Assembly: GCA_963746885.1 (NCBI GenBank)
Contig: CAVVDM010000018.1
Location: forward strand, 186,001 to 250,000
Direction of reading: 5' to 3'
DNA length: 64,000 nt
From: DATARH01 sp963746885
Lineage (GTDB): Bacteria; Pseudomonadota; Alphaproteobacteria; ATCC43930; CGMCC-115725
Part shown: positions 38,974 to 46,544 of the stretch, in pieces
Layout: the number at the start of each line of letters is the position of its first letter
Numbering within the stretch: position 1 is the first letter of the stretch
Made by a program: the position numbers and the translations under genes
The notes under the pieces: model-generated
Database searches by the model: none
Told to the model about the DNA's origin: nothing
The model's input: the letters and a program-made list of their open reading frames with translations, nothing else

Positions 38974-39873
38974 TCAGACTCGCTCGATCCGGCGCCGCCC
39001 GAACATGCCTTCGGGCCGCACCATCAACACCAGGATCATCAGGACATAGGGGGCGAAATCCTTGGTGCCGCCGCCGACATAGGGGTCGAGATAGCCGGCC
39101 GCGAGGTTCTCGACGATGCCGACGATCAGCCCCCCGACCACCGCGCCGACCACCGAGTCGAGCCCGCCGAGGATCACCACCGGAAATACCTTGAGGCCGA
39201 CCAGCGCGAGCTGGTTGTCGACGCCGAGCATCGCACCCCAGACGATGCCGCCCAGCGCCGAGACGACGCCGGCCATCGCCCAGGCCAGCGCGAAATAGCG
39301 CCGCACGTTGATGCCCATCGCCATCGCCACCTGCTGGTTGTCGGCGACCGCGCGCATCGCGATGCCGGTGCGGCTCTTCAGAAAGAACCAGCTGAAGGCG
39401 GCGAGAAAAATGATGCTGACCCCGGCACCGACCAGCTGCACCGGCGGCAGCATGACCGGGCCGAGATAGAGCGGCGTGTCGCCGACCGGCATCACGATCG
39501 CCTTCGTGCCGGCGCCGAACAGCAACACCGCGCCGCCGCGCAGCACCGCGGCCAGCCCGATCGTCGCCATCACCACGGCGATGATCGGCCGGCCGATCAG
39601 CGGGCGCAGCACCACCCGCTCGAGGCCGAAGCCGAACGCCACCATGCCGGCGATCGCCAGCGCCGCCGACGCCCAGAACGACAGCCCGGCCATGTTGGCG
39701 GCGCCGGCGGCGATGAAGCCGGCGAACATGACGAACTCGCCCTGCGCGAAATTGATCGCGTCGGTCGCCTTGTAGATCAGCACGAACCCGAGCGCGATCA
39801 GCGCGTACATCAGGCCGATCATGACCCCGTTGGTCAGCAGGACCAGCGTGAACGACCAATCAAAGCCAGGCAT
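38974..39873 (-). CDS. livH: Branched-chain-amino-acid-type ABC transporter permease LivH
   Basis: 299 residues, eight hydrophobic stretches. GLMYALIALGFVLIYKATDAINFAQGEFVM (residues ~20-50) is the highly conserved LivH N-terminal motif, and TGIAMRAVADNQQVAMAMGINVRRYFALAWA (~165-195) the cytoplasmic coupling loop. AMLGVDNQLALVGLKVFPVVILGGLDSVVGAVVGG follows near the C-terminus. It is 15 bp from the acyl-CoA synthetase stop, so all the transporter genes are in one operon with that enzyme. Confidence 0.9.
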   Translation of the reverse strand: MPGFDWSFTLVLLTNGVMIGLMYALIALGFVLIYKATDAINFAQGEFVMFAGFIAAGAANMAGLSFWASAALAIAGMVAFGFGLERVVLRPLIGRPIIAVVMATIGLAAVLRGGAVLLFGAGTKAIVMPVGDTPLYLGPVMLPPVQLVGAGVSIIFLAAFSWFFLKSRTGIAMRAVADNQQVAMAMGINVRRYFALAWAMAGVVSALGGIVWGAMLGVDNQLALVGLKVFPVVILGGLDSVVGAVVGGLIVGIVENLAAGYLDPYVGGGTKDFAPYVLMILVLMVRPEGMFGRRRIERV

Positions 39874-39888
39874 CGTCGGCGCTCCGTC

Positions 39889-41850
39889 TCACCCGGCCTC
39901 GGCCGGCGCGGGGACGGCCCGAGCCGGACGTGGCGACGCCGCCAATGCCGGCGCATCGACATCGCCGATCGCGATCGTCGAGCGCAGCACCGCCTTGCGC
40001 CCGTCCTCGTAGGTGATCGCGGCGCTGACCTCGATTTCGGCGACGGCATCGTAAAAGGCGTCGACGATCGCGGCGTATTTCTCGGTGACGAAGCTGCGGC
40101 GGATCTTCCGCGTGCGGGTGATCTCGTCGTCGTCAGCGTCGAATTCCTTGTTGAGCACGAGGAAGCGGCGGACGCGGATCTGCGCCGGCACGCCGGCATT
40201 GCACTTGGCGATCTCCTCGCCGATCAGCTCGCGCACCTCGTCGCGGGCACTCAGATCCTGAAACGAGGTGTAGGCGAGGTTGCGCCGTTCGGCCCAGTTT
40301 CCGACCGTCGCCGGGTCGATCGCGATGATCGCGGAGACAAACGGCCGCGCGTCGCCGAATACCACCGCCTCGCCGATATAGGGGCTGTATTTGAGCTTGT
40401 TTTCGAGGAATTGCGGCGCCAGCGGCGTGCCGTCGTCGAGCTTGCCGACATCGCGGGCACGGTCGACGATGACGAGATGGCCGCGCCGGTCGAGAAACCC
40501 GGCGTCACCGGTGCGCAGCCAGCGGTCCGCGGTGAAGGCCTGCTGTGTCGCTTCGGGCTGCTTGTAATAGCCCTGGAACACGCCGCCGCCGCGGATCAGC
40601 ACCTCGCCGGTGTCGTCGATGCGCAATTCGATGCCCGGCAGCACCCGCCCGACGCTGTCGGGATCGACCTCGCCGTCGGGCTGGACAGCGCACAGCCCGG
40701 ACAATTCGGTGGCGCCATAGACCTGCTTCAGGTTGACGCCGACGGCGCGAAAGAAGCGGAACGTGTCGGCGCCGAGCGGCGCGCCGCCGGTATAGACGAG
40801 GCGGGCGCGCCGTAGCCCGAGCTGGTCGCGCAGCGGGCCGTAGACCAAAATCTCGCCGAGCCCGCGCAGCAGGCGCAGCCCGAGGGGCGGCTTGTGGCCG
40901 TCGGCGCCGGCAATTTCGGCGCGCTCGGCGACGGAGCGGAAGAAATCGAACAGGCGGCGCTTCAACCCGCTCGAATCCGCCGCCCTGACGAGAATGCCGG
41001 TCAGCGCGTTCTCCCACAGGCGCGGCGGCGCGAGCGCGACCGTCGGCCCCAGCTCGCGGTTGTCGCGCTGCAGGGTCTCCGGCTTCTCGGGAAAATTGCA
41101 GGTGAACCCGACCCACATGTGCATTGCCAGCGAAAACAGCGAATTGCCGATCCACGCCATCGGCAGATAGGAGAGATGCTCGTCGCTCGCCCGCACCCCC
41201 TCGGCGTTTGCGAAGCTCTCCGCCGGGCTCAAGAGGTTGCTATGCGACAGCATCACTCCCTTGGGCCGCGACGTGGTGCCCGAAGTGTAGGAGAACAGGC
41301 ACAGATCGTCGGGCTTGCCGGCGGCCACCGCCTCCTCGACATGGCTTGGATGGGCTAAGCCGAACGCCCGGCCCGCTTCCTGCACCGCCTCGAAGGACTG
41401 CAGCAGCGGGTCGTCGTAATTGCGCAGGCCGCGCGGGTCGTCATAGACGATCAGCTTCAGATGCGGCAGCTGCTCCTTCAGCGACAGGATCTTGTCGACC
41501 TGCTCCTGGTCCTCGGCAACGACGACCGAGGTCTCGGCATGGTCGAGCACATAGGCGAGCTCGCTGGCGATCGCGTCCTGGTAGACCGGGACTGCAATCC
41601 CGCCGAGGCTCATCGCCGCCAGCTGCGCGAAATAGAGGCGCGGCCGGTTCTCGCCGATCACCGACAGCTTGTCGCCCGGCCCAAAGCCCTGCGCCGCGAG
41701 ACCGAGTGCGAAATCGTGCACCTCCTGCCAGTAATGGCGCCAGCTATAGGGCTGCCAAATGCCGCGGTCCTTCTCCCGCAGCGCGGGGCGGTCGGGCGTT
41801 CGCTCGGCATTGCGGCGCAACAGCTGCGGCAGGGTTGTTGCGATGGTCAT
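39889..41850 (-). CDS. Long-chain/aryl acyl-CoA synthetase (AMP-forming) within the liv operon
   Basis: 653 residues from the ATG at 41850, which overlaps the livG stop (ATGA). The P-loop-like motif LFSYTSGTTSRPKGVMLSH (residues ~178-196), the adenylate motif YGATELSG (~375) and LRTGDAGFLDRRG (~440) are present, as is the hinge region with VDRARDVGKLDDGTPL. The C-terminal Lys-bearing segment is replaced by the ITRTRKIRRSFV type of long-chain FadD-like enzymes, and a ~20-residue Pro/Ala-rich tail follows. It would activate the acid imported by the transporter to its CoA thioester directly on entry. Confidence 0.9.
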   Translation of the reverse strand: MTIATTLPQLLRRNAERTPDRPALREKDRGIWQPYSWRHYWQEVHDFALGLAAQGFGPGDKLSVIGENRPRLYFAQLAAMSLGGIAVPVYQDAIASELAYVLDHAETSVVVAEDQEQVDKILSLKEQLPHLKLIVYDDPRGLRNYDDPLLQSFEAVQEAGRAFGLAHPSHVEEAVAAGKPDDLCLFSYTSGTTSRPKGVMLSHSNLLSPAESFANAEGVRASDEHLSYLPMAWIGNSLFSLAMHMWVGFTCNFPEKPETLQRDNRELGPTVALAPPRLWENALTGILVRAADSSGLKRRLFDFFRSVAERAEIAGADGHKPPLGLRLLRGLGEILVYGPLRDQLGLRRARLVYTGGAPLGADTFRFFRAVGVNLKQVYGATELSGLCAVQPDGEVDPDSVGRVLPGIELRIDDTGEVLIRGGGVFQGYYKQPEATQQAFTADRWLRTGDAGFLDRRGHLVIVDRARDVGKLDDGTPLAPQFLENKLKYSPYIGEAVVFGDARPFVSAIIAIDPATVGNWAERRNLAYTSFQDLSARDEVRELIGEEIAKCNAGVPAQIRVRRFLVLNKEFDADDDEITRTRKIRRSFVTEKYAAIVDAFYDAVAEIEVSAAITYEDGRKAVLRSTIAIGDVDAPALAASPRPARAVPAPAEAG

Positions 41851-42698
41851 GCCGCCTGACCTTGATGTCCCCGCGCCCCGTGATCGCCGGCGCCGAGATA
41901 GGCATGGATCACCGCCGGGTCGCGCTGCACCTCGGCGGGCGTGCCCTCGGCGATCTTGCGGCCGCGGTCGAGCACCGCGACGCGGTCGGAAATGTCCATC
42001 ACCACCGCCATGTCGTGCTCGATCAGGATGATCGTGGTGCCCCATTGCTCGTTGACGTCGATGATGTAGCGGGCCATGTCCTCCTTCTCTTCCTGGTTCA
42101 TCCCGCCCATCGGCTCGTCGAGCAACAGGAGCTTGGGATCGAGCGCCAGGGCGCGTGCCAGCTCGACCCGCTTGCGCAAGCCATAAGCGAGCGCGCTGGT
42201 CGGCTGCTTGCGCAGATCCTGCAATTCGAGGAAGTCGATCAGCTCCTCGGCGCGAGCGCGGTGCGCCACCTCCTCTTTCTGCGCCAGCCCCCAATAGAGG
42301 AAGGACGACAGGATGCCCGACTTCATCCGCACGTGGCGGCCGAGCATGATGTTGTCGAGCACGGTCATGCCGCCGAACAGCGCGATGTTCTGAAAGGTGC
42401 GGGCGATCCCCATCGCGGCGATCTTGGCCGGACGCGCATGCGTCGTATCGACGCCCTCGAAGGTGATGGAGCCGGTGTCCGGCTTGTAGAAACCGCTGAT
42501 CATGTTGAGGAACGAGGTCTTGCCGGCGCCGTTCGGGCCGATGATCGAGGCGATGGCGCCGCGCTCGACCGAAATCGACACGTCCTCGACCGCGCGCACG
42601 CCGCCGAACCGCTTCGACACCGCGGTCACGGCGAGCTGTGGCGCGCCGGATGGGTCTTGCGCCCGCGTACTCGCTGCTGTGCTGGCTTCAGGCGCCAT
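41847..42698 (-). CDS. livG: Branched-chain-amino-acid-type ABC transporter ATP-binding protein LivG
   Basis: 283 residues. Walker A IIGPNGAGKTSFLNMISGFY (residues ~52-71), signature ALAYGLRKRVELARALA (~165), Walker B KLLLLDEPMGGMNQEEKEDM (~186-205) and IEHDMAVVMDISDRVAVLDRG (~226-246). This is the first gene of the operon and its start faces the divergent CobW gene across 173 bp. The N-terminal ~25 residues are a low-complexity Ala/Ser extension (MAPEASTAASTRAQDPSG), so the true start may be slightly downstream. Confidence 0.9.
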   Translation of the reverse strand: MAPEASTAASTRAQDPSGAPQLAVTAVSKRFGGVRAVEDVSISVERGAIASIIGPNGAGKTSFLNMISGFYKPDTGSITFEGVDTTHARPAKIAAMGIARTFQNIALFGGMTVLDNIMLGRHVRMKSGILSSFLYWGLAQKEEVAHRARAEELIDFLELQDLRKQPTSALAYGLRKRVELARALALDPKLLLLDEPMGGMNQEEKEDMARYIIDVNEQWGTTIILIEHDMAVVMDISDRVAVLDRGRKIAEGTPAEVQRDPAVIHAYLGAGDHGARGHQGQAA

Positions 42699-42723
42699 GC
42701 GTGCCGCATTCCTCCCACAAATT

Positions 42724-42743
42724 CGACGCCGTATGCGGCGTCG
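42724..42743. promoter_or_regulatory. Perfect 20-bp palindrome in the livG/cobW divergent promoter region
   Basis: CGACGCCG-TATG-CGGCGTCG (42724-42743) is perfectly symmetrical with 8-bp arms and a 4-base centre. It lies 26 bases upstream of the livG start and 129 bases ahead of the cobW start, in the only intergenic stretch between two divergent operons. Symmetry and place fit an operator for a dimeric (TetR/GntR-type) repressor; no regulator gene is adjacent. Confidence 0.45.
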
Positions 42744-42871
42744 TTATGGCAGGCATGATGCTGGCGCATTCAGGAGAATGCAACTGCTTGCGTCACACAT
42801 ACGTTTGCGGCACTTGCCGCGCGGGCATCCTCGTGAAACCATCATACCGACCATGATGATGGAACCCGGCG

Positions 42872-43877
42872 GTGAATAGCGCGGCCGCACCGGTCGGCGT
42901 GCCGGTGACGCTGCTGACCGGCTTTCTCGGCAGCGGCAAAACGACGCTGCTGCGCCGTTCCCTGACGCATCCGGCCTTTTCCGATACCGCCGTCATCATC
43001 AACGAGATCGGCGAGATTGCGATCGATCACTACCTGGTCGATGTCGTCGAGGGCGGCGTGCGTCGAACTGCCGGGCGGCTGCTTGTGCTGCGCGGTGCGC
43101 GAGGATCTGGCGCAGACCCTGCGCAGCCTCGTCGAGCGGCGCGACGCGGGCGAAATCCGCGGGTTCCGCCGCATCGTCGTCGAGACGAGCGGCCTCGCCG
43201 ACCCCGGCCCGATCCTGTTCACCCTCGGCGCCGATCCGATGCTCGACGCGCGCCTGCGCTTGCAGCGGGTGGTGACGCTGGTCGACGCCGTCACCGGCGC
43301 CGCGACGCTCGACCGCTTCGCCGAGGCGGCGCGCCAAGTGGCCGTCGCCGATTCGCTGGTGATATCGAAGACCGATCTTGCGCCGCTCGGCGAGCCGCTG
43401 GCAGCCCGCCTCGATGCGCTCAACCCGGGCGCCGAGCGCATCTCGGGCGTGGCGGCGTCCGACCCGGCGAGTGTGCTGTTCACCGGCCCGCGCCAGGGCG
43501 GCGGCGCGCCGCCGGCGCCGAGCGCGGCGCATTCGCATGGGCTGGCCGCCTTCGCGATCGAGCTTCGCACGGCGCCGAGCCGGCTCGACTTTGCCCGCGC
43601 GCTGGGCGGGCTGGCGATGGCGCGCGGCAACGACCTGTTACGCGTCAAGGGCATCGTCGCGTTCGCCGACCGGCCCGAGCATCCGGCCATCGTCCAGGCG
43701 GCGCAGCACGCGATGTTCGCGCCCGAATGGCTCGAGGACTGGCCGGACGCGGACCATCGCAGCCGTCTCGTCTTTGTCGTGCACGACATCGCCGCCGCTG
43801 AAATCCTCGACCATTTCGACTTCGCTGCTCCGCAACTCATCGGGCCGCAAGCGGCCCGGACACATTTGCACGCGTGA
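42872..43877 (+). pseudogene. CobW/COG0523 G3E-family GTPase (metallochaperone), one frameshift
   Basis: 334 residues when one extra base near 43060 is removed, with a GTG start at 42872. P-loop TLLTGFLGSGKTTLLRR (residues ~13-29), the NEIGE switch, then after the break VELPGGCLCCAVREDL carrying the CxCC metal-binding motif of COG0523, ETSGLADPGPIL (Walker B-like), and SKTDLAP for G4. A C-terminal CobW domain begins near residue 220 (LRVKGIVAFADR). A His/Ser loop (SAAHSHGLAAF) may bind metal. Such GTPases deliver Zn2+ or other metals to dedicated enzymes. The dihydropyrimidinase-type gene starts 11 bp later, so that is the probable client. A single break in such a conserved gene may be an assembly error. 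Confidence 0.87.
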
Positions 43878-43888
43878 GGGAGGTTCCC

Positions 43889-45319
43889 ATGCTCGACATC
43901 GTCATTTCCGGCGGCCTTGCCGTTTTGCCTTCGGGGCCGCAGGCGGCCGATATCGGCGTCCAGGGCGACAAGATCGCCGCGATCGGCGCGCCGGGCAGTC
44001 TTGCCGCGCTCGGGGCGGGGCGCACCGTCGACGCCGCCGGCCAGATCGTTATTCCGGGCGGCATCGACCCGCATGTCCATTGCCGCTGGCCGATGCCGGT
44101 GCCGGGGCAGACCCAGCACAATCTGACCGACGGCCCCGACCGGGTCAGCCAGGCCGCGCTGTTCGGCGGCACCACAACGATCCTCGATTTCGCGCTCGTC
44201 GACGGCGACAACACGGTGCAGCAGGCGATCGAGCGGCGGCAGAAGGAGTGGGCCGGCGACTGCCACTGCGACTACGCCTTTCACACGATGGTGCAAGGCA
44301 AACTCGACCACACCGTGCCCGATCAGCTCGCCGAGGCGGTTGCCGCCGGCTTCCCCAGCGTCAAGATGTTCACCACCGACATCACCCCCTCGCGCAAGGG
44401 CCGCATGGTGCAGTTCGGCGACATCTGGGAGGTGCTAAAGGCGATGGCGAAGGCCGGCGGCATCGCCGCGATCCATGCCGAGGACAACGACATCGTCATG
44501 CACATGTACGAGAAGCTGACGCGCGAGGGCCGCACCGGCTTCGAGAACCTGGCTGAGGTCCACAACACGCTGAGCGAGGATTTAGCGTTCAACCGGGTGA
44601 TCCGGCTGGCCGCCAATATCGAGGGCTGTGCGCTGTACATGCTGCACACCTCGGCGGCGACCGGGGTGCGGGCGATCGCGACGGCGCGCGCCAACGGCGT
44701 GCCGATCTACGGCGAGACCCTGCACCAGTACCTGATGTACACCGCCGAGGACTACAAGCGCCCGAACGGCCAGATCTACCACACCTACCCGTCGCTCAAA
44801 TTCGCCGAGGACCATGCCGCACTGTGGGCGGGCACCAACCACGGCGCGATCCAGACCGTCGCCACCGACGAAATCTGCTGCCCGCTCAAATTCAAATTGC
44901 AGGGACGTCGGATCGACGACACCACCGGCGGCAATGCCGGGGTCGAGCCGCGCGTGTCGCTGATGTACACCGAGATGGTCGAGAAGCGCGGCTACGGCCT
45001 TGCCGATTTCGTCGGCCTCGTCTCGACCAACGCGGCCAAGATCATGGGGCTTTATCCGCGCAAGGGCGCGCTGGCGGTGGGCTCGGACGCCGACATCGTG
45101 CTGCTCGACACGCGCCAGCGCCATGTCGTGCATGCCGCCGCGATGCACGAAGCGGATTATTCGCCGTGGGAGGGCCGCGACCTCGCCGCCTGGCCGTCAA
45201 TGACGTTATTGCGCGGCAAGATCGTCGTCGAAGGCGGCGCCCTCAAGGGCGCCCTCTCGGACGGCCAGTTCCTGCCACGCAAGGTAGCCGACGAGGTCCG
45301 CAACCGCCCGGCGGTATAG
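43889..45319 (+). CDS. D-hydantoinase/dihydropyrimidinase family amidohydrolase
   Basis: 476 residues from the ATG at 43889, preceded by GAGGGAGG; an upstream in-frame start (43874) lies inside cobW. Metal ligands are GGIDPHVHCRWPMPV (HxH form), the carboxylated-Lys position in FPSVKMFTTD, IHAEDND (His) and LHTSAATGVRA-type His, with EICCPLKF-type loop and ATDEICCP in the place of the usual Asp motif. GETLHQYLMYTAEDY is a family signature. The enzyme opens cyclic amides (dihydropyrimidines, hydantoins). With the upstream CobW protein it forms a likely metal-delivery pair. The final 20 residues extend into GDALSDG-like tail; length matches the family. Confidence 0.9.
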   Translation: MLDIVISGGLAVLPSGPQAADIGVQGDKIAAIGAPGSLAALGAGRTVDAAGQIVIPGGIDPHVHCRWPMPVPGQTQHNLTDGPDRVSQAALFGGTTTILDFALVDGDNTVQQAIERRQKEWAGDCHCDYAFHTMVQGKLDHTVPDQLAEAVAAGFPSVKMFTTDITPSRKGRMVQFGDIWEVLKAMAKAGGIAAIHAEDNDIVMHMYEKLTREGRTGFENLAEVHNTLSEDLAFNRVIRLAANIEGCALYMLHTSAATGVRAIATARANGVPIYGETLHQYLMYTAEDYKRPNGQIYHTYPSLKFAEDHAALWAGTNHGAIQTVATDEICCPLKFKLQGRRIDDTTGGNAGVEPRVSLMYTEMVEKRGYGLADFVGLVSTNAAKIMGLYPRKGALAVGSDADIVLLDTRQRHVVHAAAMHEADYSPWEGRDLAAWPSMTLLRGKIVVEGGALKGALSDGQFLPRKVADEVRNRPAV

Positions 45320-45363
45320 CGCGCGGCGCCGCTACCGGCTACAGCCGATGCGCGGCAGGCGGG

Positions 45364-45840
45364 TCACCTGGCGGGCGGGGCTTGCCGCGCGAGGTTCGCG
45401 ATCGGGAGCACCGTCAGCCGGTTGTGCACGCGGGTGACACCGGCAACCTCCTGCGCGATGGCCTCGGCTTGGCGCAGCGCGATGACGCCGTCAACGCTGC
45501 CGGCCAGGGTGACTTCCGCCCCGCTGACCGTAACTTCGATCTCCGAGGCGTCGATGAACGGGTTGTCGGTCAGGCGGTCGCAGACATCCTCATAGATCCG
45601 CTCGGGCGCGCGGACATAGCCGCGCGGCCCCACGCCACGATACGTATTGCCGACGGACCGCGGCGGCTCGTTGCGCCCGTGCTGCCAAGCCGGCGCGGTC
45701 TCGCGCGGCGTGCCGAGCCCAAAGCGGCTGCGCAACGACGACCGCTCGCGGGCCGGGCTGCGCTCCGGCGCGGCCGGCGGCTGTGGCGCGGGCTCCTCGC
45801 GGCGGTAGGCTTCGGGATAGCGATCTTCATATTCGCCCAT
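45364..45840 (-). CDS. BON-domain protein with Arg/Pro-rich N-terminal region
   Basis: 158 residues from the ATG at 45840, chosen because GGAGG precedes it by 6 bases; ATG at 45852 lacks a site. Residues ~1-85 are low-complexity and charged (EDRYPEAYRREEPAPQPP, RSPARERSSLRSRFG). Residues ~88-150 form a BON domain: ERIYEDVCDRLTDNPFIDASEIEVTVSGAEVTLAGSV with the conserved glycine and NRLTVL. BON domains bind phospholipids or other ligands; no signal peptide or lipobox is seen. The gene stands alone, convergent with the hydantoinase. Confidence 0.8.
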   Translation of the reverse strand: MGEYEDRYPEAYRREEPAPQPPAAPERSPARERSSLRSRFGLGTPRETAPAWQHGRNEPPRSVGNTYRGVGPRGYVRAPERIYEDVCDRLTDNPFIDASEIEVTVSGAEVTLAGSVDGVIALRQAEAIAQEVAGVTRVHNRLTVLPIANLARQAPPAR

Positions 45841-46001
45841 GGCTGCCTCCATGCTGGGTGCGTTGCCATTCCAAGAGATGGCGCCACGCAGCATGGTTAA
45901 CAGGGTCGCGGATCGGGATCAGCCCCGCCATGACGAAAGATGCCGGCTCAGGCTATCGGCGCGCCGGCCTACGCAGCCGCCTGTGCCGGCGGCGACGCGG
46001 G

Positions 46002-46544
46002 CTACTCGGCAGCGGCGGCCTCGGCTGCCGCTGCCAGCGTCAGATTATCCTTCATCTGCGCGAGCGCGTGCATCAACGCGTCGCGCGCCGCCGGGTCGAG
46101 GCCGGCACAAGCCTCCTCGCGGATCTGCGTGTTGAGCGCCAGCACCCGGTCGACGACGCTCCAGCCGCGCGGCGTCAGCCACAATGTTCGCACGCGCCGA
46201 TCGGTCGGATGCGGCCGGCGCTCGACGAGGTTTTCCTCGTGCAGTCGGTCGAGCAGCCGCACCAGCGCAATCGGCTCGAGGTCGAGCATCGTCGCCACCG
46301 CCGCCTGGCTCAACCCTTCATTGCGGCCGATGTGCAGTAGGGTGCGGGCCTGCTGGCGCGTGACGGGCAGGCCGGTGTGTCGGGCGTGCCGCTCGAAGTG
46401 GCGGCGCATCAGCCGTGCGACGTCATGCAGCACCCCGCCGATATTGGGCTGCAGCGCCGCCGGGTCGGGCCGCCGCGCCGCGTCGGCCTCAGCCGCGGCG
46501 CAGCGCGGCGGCGCCAGGGAGTCGGGATCATTGGGCCGCGCCAT
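46002..46544 (-). CDS. MarR-family transcriptional regulator of the efflux operon
   Basis: 180 residues from the ATG at 46544, preceded by GGTGGAGGATCCGC. The winged-helix MarR domain spans residues ~45-150: RRHFERHARHTGLPVTRQQARTLL, GRNEGLSQAAVATMLDLEPIALVRLLDRL (recognition helix) and the wing ERRPHPTDRRVRTLWLT. An Ala/Glu-rich tail follows. The start overlaps the end of the RND transporter by 17 bp, so it is the third gene of the mdtA-like, mdtC-like, marR operon and likely represses it, with a xenobiotic as inducer. Confidence 0.87.
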   Translation of the reverse strand: MARPNDPDSLAPPRCAAAEADAARRPDPAALQPNIGGVLHDVARLMRRHFERHARHTGLPVTRQQARTLLHIGRNEGLSQAAVATMLDLEPIALVRLLDRLHEENLVERRPHPTDRRVRTLWLTPRGWSVVDRVLALNTQIREEACAGLDPAARDALMHALAQMKDNLTLAAAAEAAAAE

